Shown here: piece after piece, positions 1 through 6,623 of the stretch
Numbering within the stretch: position 1 is the stretch's first letter
Layout: every line of letters begins with the position of its first letter
Source of the DNA: Phycisphaerae bacterium
Lineage (GTDB): Bacteria; Planctomycetota; Phycisphaerae; Sedimentisphaerales; Anaerobacaceae
Direction of reading: 5' to 3'
DNA length: 8,657 nt
NCBI GenBank assembly: GCA_030667885.1
Contig: DAOUVA010000157.1
Coordinates: forward strand, 1 to 8,657
The notes under the pieces: model-generated
What the model saw: the letters and a program-made list of their open reading frames with translations, nothing else
What the model was told of the DNA's origin: nothing
Database searches by the model: none
Position numbers and translations under genes: made by a program

Positions 1-519
1 ACCGAGCGGATGGTACGGTTTGACCTTGCCAATACTGAGGTCAGGGACGCCGGCGGTAAAGTGATGGTCCCGGCAATACCCTACGAAGATAATTTCGGCA
101 AGTGTTTCGATTTCCACGCATTGAGGCATCAGTCGGCTTCGCTTTATGCAATGAATCCAGAGACATCGGAAGCGGTAAGGCAGAAGCTATCAAGGCACAA
201 AACCCCGGAAATGGTACGGCACTACAGCCACACCTTTGAGGACCAGCAGAGAGAAGCGGTCGAGGCCTTGCCGGACCTGACATTACCAGGCAAGCAATCA
301 CAGATACAAGTAAAGACCGGGACGGATGCAGGTAGCTTGCCGGATGCTTGTTTTATAGACGACTCAATACGACCTATTACGACTAAGAATGATAAGGATG
401 AAAAAACAAGGCCCGTATTAGAGATAAAAAACGGCGATATTAAGCCGCCAAGCAAGGCTGGAAATTCTGAAATCCATTATCGTGAAATGTCTCATGAAAT
501 CGCTCGCCTGTACCCTTAA
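1..519 (+). CDS. Tyrosine recombinase (integrase), C-terminal part, 5' end outside the window
   Basis: This is the catalytic C-terminal half of a phage/transposon-type tyrosine recombinase, which performs site-specific DNA strand exchange. The frame is open from base 1, so the gene starts before the window. Numbering from the Met at 10, the HxxR box is H36-A-L-R39, the third-box histidine is H63 (LSRH) and the nucleophile is Y72 (RHYSH), with the canonical nine-residue step from H63 to Y72. The first catalytic Arg must lie upstream. After the catalytic core comes a long polar tail without recognised motifs. The last 15 or so codons (about 475-519) are antisense to the conserved part of the mannonate dehydratase gene, so the natural C-terminus is probably lost and replaced by read-through. 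The family assignment is firm; whether the protein is active is unknown. Confidence 0.85.
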   Translation, partial: TERMVRFDLANTEVRDAGGKVMVPAIPYEDNFGKCFDFHALRHQSASLYAMNPETSEAVRQKLSRHKTPEMVRHYSHTFEDQQREAVEALPDLTLPGKQSQIQVKTGTDAGSLPDACFIDDSIRPITTKNDKDEKTRPVLEIKNGDIKPPSKAGNSEIHYREMSHEIARLYP

Positions 520-1435
520 CATCGCGCAGGTGGACGAAAAATATCTTACCTCGTCCGCCAAATTCCCTGACCAATGCCCGGATGTCTCCACCCATTAGCT
601 TGAAATTGGCTTGGCAGAAGGTAATGCCGTTGACCGGGCTTGGCACTATTTGAAGGACTCTCCGAAAGGCCTTGCCGCTGATCAAAATGCGCCCGATACC
701 GCGAAGCGGTGAAATAGGAGGGTCATCCGGATGCAACGCCATTTTAACGTTAGCCTTCTCAGCAACGGGGATAATCCGTTTTAGAAAGTAGGTAATGTTG
801 TCCCAGATTTTTTCCTCACTTATCCGGCCCCACCTGGTAAGTCCCTGCTTTTCTGCTATTCGGTTATCGAACTCACTTGAAAGGGCGCCGCCTCGTTCGG
901 CAATATCAGTCTTAGTTCGGTACCATCCGATGCCCGCCATAAAATTGTAGCAGCACATCGGTATTCCAACTTTCCCAAGGGCTTTAATTGCGGCACAGTA
1001 GTTTTCAATTTCCTCATCACGGCCGGGCAGCCCTAACTTGATTTTTTCTGCTGCAACCGGGTGGCTCTCAACACCGGCTATTGTTAGCCCCGACTCCTCA
1101 TAAGCAGCTTTTAATTTTGTAAGCGCCTCAACGTACTGGTCCTGTGAAACCCTTCTTAACGCTCGATTAACAGATACGATTGCGTGATTAACACCGATCT
1201 GGCGAGCCAGTATGCATTTTTCTTTGTTTCGAATATCAAGCATTAGGGCCAGCTTAATTCCCTGTCCCCTTTTTCCGGAAGCGGCGGGGGAGCTGATTCC
1301 TTGTGCCCTCTGAGAAATAGATGACAAGACGGCCGGACCACCCAGAACGCCCGCTAAAACAGCTTTACCAAAAGTACGTCGGTCGGATTTCATTGATTTT
1401 TGTTCAGACTCTCTGGTGCTCCTGTTTATTGTCAT
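440..1435 (-). pseudogene. uxuA: UxuA-type D-mannonate dehydratase, Tat-exported, C-terminally truncated
   Basis: UxuA is a TIM-barrel metalloenzyme that converts D-mannonate to 2-keto-3-deoxygluconate. Family hallmarks are H235 in ALHPDDPP, C274 in FCQANF, H302 in VHLRDV and the FHETFHD block at 313-319. The match stops at G321, where relatives continue with a T-D-M-type motif and then a final stretch of the barrel carrying an Asp metal ligand. Here 10 unrelated residues and a stop follow. About 60-100 residues are therefore missing, and the product is probably inactive. The N-terminus has a Tat-like motif, D-R-R-T-F-G-K at 18-24, followed by a hydrophobic Ala/Gly/Leu run. The start at 1435 is chosen for its AAGGAG site 7 nt upstream; an in-frame ATG at 1528 lacks this. 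It is the last gene of a minus-strand cluster, 154 bp after the enolase-superfamily gene. Confidence 0.8.
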
Positions 1436-1442
1436 GGCTATA

Positions 1443-1448
1443 CTCCTT
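1443..1448 (-). promoter_or_regulatory. Shine-Dalgarno site fixing the uxuA-like start
   Basis: AAGGAG on the minus strand, 7 nt before the ATG at 1435-1433. It favours this start, which places the twin-arginine motif near the N-terminus, over the longer frame opening at 1528. Confidence 0.7.
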
Positions 1449-1589
1449 TTCAAAATGCACAAACGCGATAGATGATATTTCTTACTCGGCACGCTCTGGA
1501 TGCACCCGCTTATGGCAGATGCCGCCAAAGATATAGGATATCGATAAGGCTCACAGTAGTTGTGTCGTCGAATTTGGGTTTCTCGGCCC

Positions 1590-2960
1590 TCAACTCCACA
1601 ACCGGTCGTTAGAGCCTCTTCTGTTCCACTCGTCGGTGGGCCCGAAAAGCTCCTTATCTCGCCCGAGGTGTTCCTTCACTACATCTATATTCAGTTCTAT
1701 ACCCAGGCCAGGCCCTTCCGGTACGCGAGCGAAACCATCCACGTGCAGCGGTTTCTCAATGCCTGTCACCATATCCTCCCACCAGTCAACTTCAACCGAA
1801 TGGTGCTCCAGGGCAACAAAGTTCTCCGTAGCCGCTGCGCAGTGTACGTTGGCCATAAAGGATACCGGAGTGCCTGCGAAGTGCATGGCCATAGCAATAC
1901 CGTGCTGTTCCGCGTAGTCGCCGATTTTCTTGGTCTCCATGATACCACCGGCAGTAGCTAAGTCGGGTTGAACCATATCAACAGCACGCCCGTCGATAAG
2001 CGGCTTGAAACCATCCAGCAGGTAAATGTCCTCTCCGGTCAACAGCGGCACATCAATAGCGTTCTTGATTTCTTTCAGCATCTCCGTATATTCCCACGGG
2101 ACCATATCCTCCAGCCAGGCTAATTGGTAGGGCTGCAGCGCTTTGCCCAGTTTAATACAGCTATTCACACTTATATGGCCGAAGTGGTCGGATGCGATCG
2201 GGACTTCCCAGCCAACCGCTTCGCGAGCCTCGGCAAAACGCTCAGCCATCAGAGCTGCGCCTTTATCAGACAATTGAATTCTCGTAAAAGGATGTTTGGC
2301 ATTCCAATTAGTATCTTTCGTTGGGTAGCTCAGTGCTCCGGGTACTTTGCGGATGCTACGGATACCACAATCCATTTTCAAAAAGGTAAATCCCTGGTCG
2401 AGCCTTGTCTTTAATCCGCTTACTCTGCCGTCGGGTGTGTCAGCATAAAGACGGACACGGTCGCGGTATCGGCCTCCAAGCATCTGATAGACAGGGACAC
2501 CATACGCCTTGCCTGCAAGGTCCCATAAAGCCATTTCGACACCAGATACACCGCCTCCCTGGCGGCCATGATGCCCAAACTGTTTGATTCGTTTAAATAT
2601 GCGCTCCACGTTGCACGGATTCTGGCCCAGAAGTCTGCTTTTAAGCATCAGGGCGTAGCGTTCGCTGGCACCGTCACGGACTTCCCCATAACCACAGATA
2701 TCCTGATTAGTATCGATACGAATCAGAGGGCAGGTAAAAGGCGCTCTTGTCACCACCGCTATACGCATATCTGTAATTTTCAGTTGAGAGGGGCTGGAAC
2801 TCCGCTTTACGTTTTGTGTAGCAAAGGCTACCTGCTCTTCAATAGGAGCCCCGATTATGCTCGCCATACTCAAACCGGCAAAACCAGCACCGGCGCTTTT
2901 GAGCAAAGAACGCCTTGAACAAGCTGTTTGCGTTTGCAGGTCTTTTTTCTGCTTCGCCAT
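1590..2960 (-). CDS. Mandelate racemase/muconate lactonizing enzyme family dehydratase, Tat-exported
   Basis: This is an enolase-superfamily enzyme of the mandelate racemase subgroup (456 aa, including a signal of about 45 aa). Members abstract the alpha-proton of a carboxylate sugar acid, usually dehydrating aldonates or uronates to 2-keto-3-deoxy acids. The N-terminus shows a clear Tat signal: S15-R-R-S-L-L-K21, a Gly/Ala hydrophobic stretch, and an AFA site near 47. Predicted Mg2+ ligands are D258 (ASDHFGH), E284 (WLED) and E310 (TGED). D333 (QPDLAT) and H360 (AMHFAGT) form the expected Asp-His general base dyad, and K195 lies in FLKMD on strand two. The D-H-F-G-H loop recalls the D-x-H loop of galactonate and ManD-type mannonate dehydratases, but the substrate cannot be fixed. 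A GGAG site lies 7 nt before the ATG. It is 65 bp downstream of the DUF1080-RraA gene and probably co-transcribed. Confidence 0.88.
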   Translation of the reverse strand: MAKQKKDLQTQTACSRRSLLKSAGAGFAGLSMASIIGAPIEEQVAFATQNVKRSSSPSQLKITDMRIAVVTRAPFTCPLIRIDTNQDICGYGEVRDGASERYALMLKSRLLGQNPCNVERIFKRIKQFGHHGRQGGGVSGVEMALWDLAGKAYGVPVYQMLGGRYRDRVRLYADTPDGRVSGLKTRLDQGFTFLKMDCGIRSIRKVPGALSYPTKDTNWNAKHPFTRIQLSDKGAALMAERFAEAREAVGWEVPIASDHFGHISVNSCIKLGKALQPYQLAWLEDMVPWEYTEMLKEIKNAIDVPLLTGEDIYLLDGFKPLIDGRAVDMVQPDLATAGGIMETKKIGDYAEQHGIAMAMHFAGTPVSFMANVHCAAATENFVALEHHSVEVDWWEDMVTGIEKPLHVDGFARVPEGPGLGIELNIDVVKEHLGRDKELFGPTDEWNRRGSNDRLWS

Positions 2961-3025
2961 GGTCTCTCTCCGTGTTGTGGATTTACTACAGTCTCATTAT
3001 TTACAGGTAGGTAACAAACTTTCAA

Positions 3026-4621
3026 CTACCAGTTACGTTTTTTCGGATTCAATATCCCTTCAATCACATCTTTCGGTACAGGCAGTTCGTTAATGTTCTC
3101 TTTAAGCCAACTGCGAAAGTCTTTTTGGATTTCCGGTGACCACCTGCCGTCGATTTGCCCGGGAGTGTACTTACCTTCTATCAGGCGCTTATGCCCGAAC
3201 ATGTCCCGCAGCATTATACCTTCTGATTCGATTACAACCTTCTCAGCTAAATGTGCAGGGATGAATACGATGCCTTCGCGTTTGGCCAAAACTATGTCAC
3301 CGGGGCAAGCTAAAGCTTTGCCAATCTTTATCGGGACATTGATAGCGGTCAACATCACATCACGAAGAAAGCTCGGATCAGCTCCCTTGTGCCATGCGTT
3401 GAATCCTTCTATAGCTTCGATACCTTCCAAATCACGGATACCTCCATCGAAGATGACACCGTTTCCGGAATTGGCATAGATGGCGTTACCCAGGTTGTCG
3501 CCTATGAGGGTCCCGTCAAGAACCTTACCGAAGCAGTCAGCGACATAAACGTCACCCTTCTTCAGCATGTCAATCGGCCATGAATTTGAGCTGCCAATCC
3601 GGCCTTCGGCACGTCCCTGGCGCAAAATATCCCGATTGTAGTCCGGGTGAGAGGGCATGTACTGGGCGGTGAGCACTCGGCCGACAATCGCTTTCTCGGG
3701 ATATATGGCTTGCCAGCCGGCGGAATTCTCATAACAGTTGGGATAGCCGGCTCCTCTGACAATACTCCAGGCCATCGTAATCGAGACGTTCTTCATTCTC
3801 TTCAGAATACTGTCCGAGACGTATGCACGCCCATCTTCCATTCGCGGACCTCTCCATAGCGGCGTACCGCTCAGCGCACGCTGCCAACTGGAGATTACGG
3901 GCGGTTCGACACCCTGGTCCTCTGCCTTTATGCGTATGTTACGCCAGCGTACCTGATAGGTAGGGGCGTCATTGCTTACGCCGTGCACTTGCAGACCAAT
4001 TACGCCTCGGCTTGTCATTCCGTCTCTCAAATCGACGCAGGGAATGTCATTAATCCACGTCCTGATTCTGTCTCCCTTGCATTCTATGCGGAACTTGTTC
4101 CATTTGTTGTCTTTGAGCGCCTTACTGGCGGCCGGGTCGGAATTTGTACTGGCGAGCATAAAAGCGCGGCGGGCCTCATCATAAATGCTTCCGGACGCTC
4201 CTCCTCTTTCCGATGCAATTTCCACCTGATAACCATAGACGCGATCCGCCGGTATTTTCCGGCTGCGAGGTTTTCCATCACGCCCTGAGAATACGAACAC
4301 CTTCTCTTCTTTGGCAATCTTGCTGCGTATTTGTACACCAGAATTAAGCCTCGGGTCCAGCAGTACTTCAAACTCTAATATAAAATCACCATATTCCCGG
4401 TCCGTGCAGAGAAATGAGTTGGGACTGCCTTTGACCGTGGAACCGACAATTGCATCCTCCTCGATATGATATTTGGCAAAACCGCTATGGATAGACCACC
4501 CGTTTAAGCTCTTGCCGTCGAATAGAGATACCCATTCGTCTTTCTTCTGCTCCCTTGCGGCTGAAAAGCCGGCAAAGACAACTAACAGGAAAATGATGCT
4601 GTAAATTTTTCTGTGGTTCAT
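3026..4621 (-). CDS. Secreted fusion of DUF1080 (3-keto-disaccharide hydrolase) and RraA-like domains
   Basis: This is a 531-aa two-domain protein with an N-terminal Sec signal: a basic start, hydrophobic residues about 7-19, and likely cleavage near SAA at 20-22. Residues about 28-232 match DUF1080, a concanavalin-like beta-sandwich linked to 3-keto-glycoside hydrolysis. Landmarks are FDGKSLNGW (34-42), LNSGVQIRS (92-100), GYQVEI (130-135), KWNKFRIEC (173-181) and RWRNIRIK (225-232). Residues about 245-480 match the RraA/HMG aldolase fold, with GDNLGNAIY (374-382), FDGGIRDLEG (391-400; R396 and D397 correspond to the catalytic and metal-site pair) and GDIVLAKREGIVFIPA (441-456). RraA-like enzymes can cleave pyruvate-containing keto acids by retro-aldol reaction. 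AAGGAG lies 6 nt before the ATG. It is the first gene of the minus-strand catabolic cluster. Each domain is confidently recognised; the joint reaction is inference. Confidence 0.87.
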   Translation of the reverse strand: MNHRKIYSIIFLLVVFAGFSAAREQKKDEWVSLFDGKSLNGWSIHSGFAKYHIEEDAIVGSTVKGSPNSFLCTDREYGDFILEFEVLLDPRLNSGVQIRSKIAKEEKVFVFSGRDGKPRSRKIPADRVYGYQVEIASERGGASGSIYDEARRAFMLASTNSDPAASKALKDNKWNKFRIECKGDRIRTWINDIPCVDLRDGMTSRGVIGLQVHGVSNDAPTYQVRWRNIRIKAEDQGVEPPVISSWQRALSGTPLWRGPRMEDGRAYVSDSILKRMKNVSITMAWSIVRGAGYPNCYENSAGWQAIYPEKAIVGRVLTAQYMPSHPDYNRDILRQGRAEGRIGSSNSWPIDMLKKGDVYVADCFGKVLDGTLIGDNLGNAIYANSGNGVIFDGGIRDLEGIEAIEGFNAWHKGADPSFLRDVMLTAINVPIKIGKALACPGDIVLAKREGIVFIPAHLAEKVVIESEGIMLRDMFGHKRLIEGKYTPGQIDGRWSPEIQKDFRSWLKENINELPVPKDVIEGILNPKKRNW

Positions 4622-4661
4622 AATATGCTCCTTTCGTTAATGAATGTAATAACGTGCGAAC

Positions 4662-4697
4662 CTTCGACCTAAAACGGACAATAAAAAACTGTCGAAG
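4662..4697. promoter_or_regulatory. Inverted repeat upstream of the catabolic cluster (candidate operator)
   Basis: CTTCGAC at 4662-4668 is matched by its exact complement GTCGAAG at 4691-4697, with 22 nt between. It lies 41-76 bp upstream of the ATG of the DUF1080-RraA gene. On the minus strand a weak sigma70-like pair overlaps it: TTGATT (4708-4703), a 17-nt spacer, then TTTATT (4685-4680). One arm of the repeat falls inside that spacer, as an operator might. The promoter is weak and no regulator gene lies nearby, so this is a tentative call. Confidence 0.28.
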
Positions 4698-4764
4698 AAT
4701 GCAATCAAACTGAAAGTACTGGACAAATCACCCTTCATAGAAACATCGAAAATATCGTTTTGAA

Positions 4765-4837
4765 TGGGCCCAGTAGGATTCGAACCTACGACCAATGGAT
4801 TATGAGTCCACTGCTCTAACCGCTGAGCTACGGGCCC
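4765..4837 (-). tRNA. tRNA with CAU anticodon, best read as tRNA-Ile2 (lysidine type)
   Basis: This 73-nt sequence folds into a full cloverleaf. The acceptor arm GGGCCCG pairs with TGGGCCC (G7-U66 wobble) and the discriminator base is A. The D-arm contains AGCTCAG and TTAGAGC, the anticodon loop is CTCATAA with CAT at 4804-4802, and the T-arm contains GGTTCGAATCC. No CCA is encoded. A CAU anticodon could mean Met, fMet or Ile2. The acceptor pairs C4-G69 and C5-G68, known determinants for the lysidine synthetase TilS, and the TTGGTCG variable region resemble Escherichia coli tRNA-Ile2 rather than elongator tRNA-Met. The initiator is excluded by the paired 1-72 end. Ile2 reads AUA codons once C34 is modified to lysidine. 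Confidence 0.92.
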
Positions 4838-4859
4838 GCAAATATTTCTAAGTGTTTAT

Positions 4860-4889
4860 ACAATAACAGCTTCCTAAACGGGCTGTCAA
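4860..4889 (-). promoter_or_regulatory. Predicted sigma70-type promoter of the tRNA gene
   Basis: On the minus strand TTGACA (4889-4884) matches the -35 consensus exactly. It is followed after 18 nt by TATTGT (4865-4860) as the -10 box, about 22 nt before the mature tRNA 5' end. The tRNA thus keeps its own promoter between itself and the recombinase gene. Confidence 0.5.
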
Positions 4890-4922
4890 TTCTTTTTACA
4901 CTTAAAACGAGCAAAATGAGCC

Positions 4923-4944
4923 ATTTGTGTCAAATTTGTGTCAA
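4923..4944. repeat. Tandem 11-bp direct repeat at the recombinase stop codon
   Basis: ATTTGTGTCAA occurs twice head-to-tail with no mismatch, at 4923-4933 and 4934-4944. The stop codon of the recombinase gene (4943-4941) lies inside the second copy. Direct repeats at the end of an integrase gene are often recombinase binding sites, but here that role is only inferred. Confidence 0.6.
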
Positions 4945-6134
4945 TTGGTTTTTACTTTGGCCAAAATCTCATTTAAAAAACTGTTTGCAGAAACCAAGTC
5001 TTCAGATCGTACTGCCAGGTAATACTTCCTTGTTGTTGAGATGTCCGCATGTCCTGCAAGCTGTTGTACTACTTGTATCGGCAATTTCTTTGCCCAATTG
5101 GTAATGGCCGAACGACGAAGATCGTGTATCACACATTCATCAACACTTGCCTTAATCCGGAGGACCTGAAAGTCTCTGTTGAAGTTATTAATTATCTGAG
5201 ATCTTGGATTCCATGTTCCGATCTTTTGACGTTCTCGAATTCTCTTAAGTCGTTGTGGTGAAATAAAAATGTATGGGAAACCCTCTTTTGCTTTTAGCTG
5301 TAAATCTGCTAAGAGTTGAGCACTTTCATCAGACATTGGAACAACACGATTCCTACGACTCTTCGGATCGCATTCTAAGAGATTGTTAGATGCTTTCTTT
5401 GCTACGACAGTAATCAACTGATTCTCAAAATCGATATTCTTCCATGTCAAATTCAGTATTTCGTTACGTCTAAGTCCACTGCCATACGCAGTGGAAAGTA
5501 ATCCACGCCACCAAAGGTTTTTTGCCTTATCCATCAAGGCAAGATATTCTTCGATTTCTACGTACCTTATTTCATTCTCGGTTGTTTTACGTTCTCTGAT
5601 CTTGGCAAATGGATTTTGGCCTTCTCTCAAATACCCTCTTGGTTCTATTGCTAAGTTGAAAATGCTTCGCAAGGTACGGATGTCCTTGTTAACCGTAGAA
5701 ACGCTTGGCACAGTCGATAACCGATGGGCGATAAAAGCTTCTGCATGTCGAGGTTTGATCTTCGACAGCAAAACTGAGCCACCTATAAAATTTTCAAAGA
5801 ACCTTAGAGCCCGTAACTGGTCATATAATGTGCTATATGCAACCTGATCTCTCATGACCTGCTCGTGCTCAAGCCGAAATTCCTGCAGCGTAATATTTTG
5901 GGGTTTGTCAGCCCTGCCCAAATTAACTCGATTTTGCAGGTCTAATGCATTTTTTTCAGCCTCCTTTCTTGTCTTAAAAAGTTTGCCATACTTTTTCCAG
6001 TTAGTGCCATACCATCTCACAATCCAGCAATGCCGTCGCCTTTTGGGCCATTCCGATTTTGGAATAGGCTTACCTTTTTTCTTTGGTACAGGCTCCAACC
6101 ATTTACGATAAACACCTACTTTCTCTATTGCCAT
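4941..6134 (-). CDS. Tyrosine recombinase (phage-type integrase), apparently intact
   Basis: This 397-aa site-specific recombinase has a full catalytic set. R222 lies in the first box (YGSGLRRNEI), a beta-hairpin Lys is likely K246 or K247, H337-D-L-R340 is the second box, H362 lies in LAGHADI, and the nucleophile is Y371, nine residues after H362. Residues about 1-75 are a basic, tryptophan-rich segment of the arm-binding type, and about 80-180 form the SAM-like core-binding domain. An AAGGAG site lies 7 nt before the ATG. It sits 117 bp downstream of an Xis-like gene and 103 bp from the tRNA, whose 5' side faces it. It shares little visible sequence with the recombinase fragment at the left end of the window, so the two probably belong to different elements. 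The function is secure; its attachment site is not identified. Confidence 0.93.
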   Translation of the reverse strand: MAIEKVGVYRKWLEPVPKKKGKPIPKSEWPKRRRHCWIVRWYGTNWKKYGKLFKTRKEAEKNALDLQNRVNLGRADKPQNITLQEFRLEHEQVMRDQVAYSTLYDQLRALRFFENFIGGSVLLSKIKPRHAEAFIAHRLSTVPSVSTVNKDIRTLRSIFNLAIEPRGYLREGQNPFAKIRERKTTENEIRYVEIEEYLALMDKAKNLWWRGLLSTAYGSGLRRNEILNLTWKNIDFENQLITVVAKKASNNLLECDPKSRRNRVVPMSDESAQLLADLQLKAKEGFPYIFISPQRLKRIRERQKIGTWNPRSQIINNFNRDFQVLRIKASVDECVIHDLRRSAITNWAKKLPIQVVQQLAGHADISTTRKYYLAVRSEDLVSANSFLNEILAKVKTN

Positions 6135-6156
6135 TGATAATCTCCTTCCCGCTTAG

Positions 6157-6192
6157 GGTAAGCAGTTACCAGTGACGATTGACAGGTAAGCA
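6157..6192. repeat. Short direct repeat and palindrome between the recombinase and Xis-like genes
   Basis: GGTAAGCA occurs at 6157-6164 and again at 6185-6192, 28 bp apart. The first copy also forms a palindrome, GGTAA-GCAG-TTACC (6157-6170). The position, just upstream of the recombinase start, suits a site for the Xis-like protein or the recombinase; this is inference from location alone. Confidence 0.3.
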
Positions 6193-6251
6193 TTTTATCA
6201 GGAGAAGTTGAAAAGCGCAAATATATTTTGTTAAATAAATTATGCATTTCT

Positions 6252-6512
6252 TTATTCCTCGGTTTTGACGGCTAGAAAGTGATCCAATTGAGCCTTACGA
6301 TACCACACACGACGGGCATATTTGGTGGCTTTGAGTTGTCCTTTATCACGCCAGTAATTAAGAGTGCGGATGGCAGTTTGTGGGGTATGGTTGCCTGTTT
6401 CGTCAAGACGTAAGTATTGTGCTGCCTCAATCGGTGTCAGTAATTCAGCAAAAACATCAGGCCGAAGTGGCCAATTGCTGTTTTGACTTTCCTCTTGATT
6501 CTTCATAGCCAT
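6252..6512 (-). CDS. Xis-like / MerR-type winged-helix DNA-binding protein
   Basis: This small basic protein (86 aa from the start at 6512) has one winged-helix domain of the excisionase (HTH_17) type. The first helix is LLTPIEAAQYL, an insert rich in Thr/Asn/Gln follows, then the recognition segment AIRTLNYWRDKGQLKATK and the wing RRVWYRKAQLDHFL. Such proteins bend attachment-site DNA to direct excision by a tyrosine recombinase, or act as small regulators. Placement directly upstream of a recombinase on the same strand supports an excisionase role. The start is uncertain: ATGs at 6512 and 6506 both follow a weak GGGAAAG, and a TTG at 6566 would add 18 residues. The insertion between the first two helices is longer than usual. 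Confidence 0.7.
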   Translation of the reverse strand: MAMKNQEESQNSNWPLRPDVFAELLTPIEAAQYLRLDETGNHTPQTAIRTLNYWRDKGQLKATKYARRVWYRKAQLDHFLAVKTEE

Positions 6513-6623
6513 TGTCTTTCCCACTGAAATAAAGTTGAACTTGTCAGCTAATTGTCTTCTCACCAATATAAGAGTCCTACGAGGTGGTAATTCTTACCTG
6601 GTTTGTTGGGCAGGAATGCTTCA

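Noticed and set aside
1436..1528. Longer start at ATG 1528 for the UxuA-like protein.
   Set aside because: No ribosome binding site is seen there, and it would bury the twin-arginine motif behind about 50 residues. The ATG at 1435 has an AAGGAG site at ideal spacing.
4765..4837. Reading the CAU tRNA as elongator tRNA-Met.
   Set aside because: The C4-G69 and C5-G68 pairs and the variable-loop sequence match tRNA-Ile2 and its TilS determinants. Met remains a minor possibility.
4837..6224. CGCAAATAT repeated at 4837-4845 and 6216-6224, flanking the recombinase gene.
   Set aside because: A 9-bp AT-rich match over this length is expected by chance, and the flanks diverge at once.
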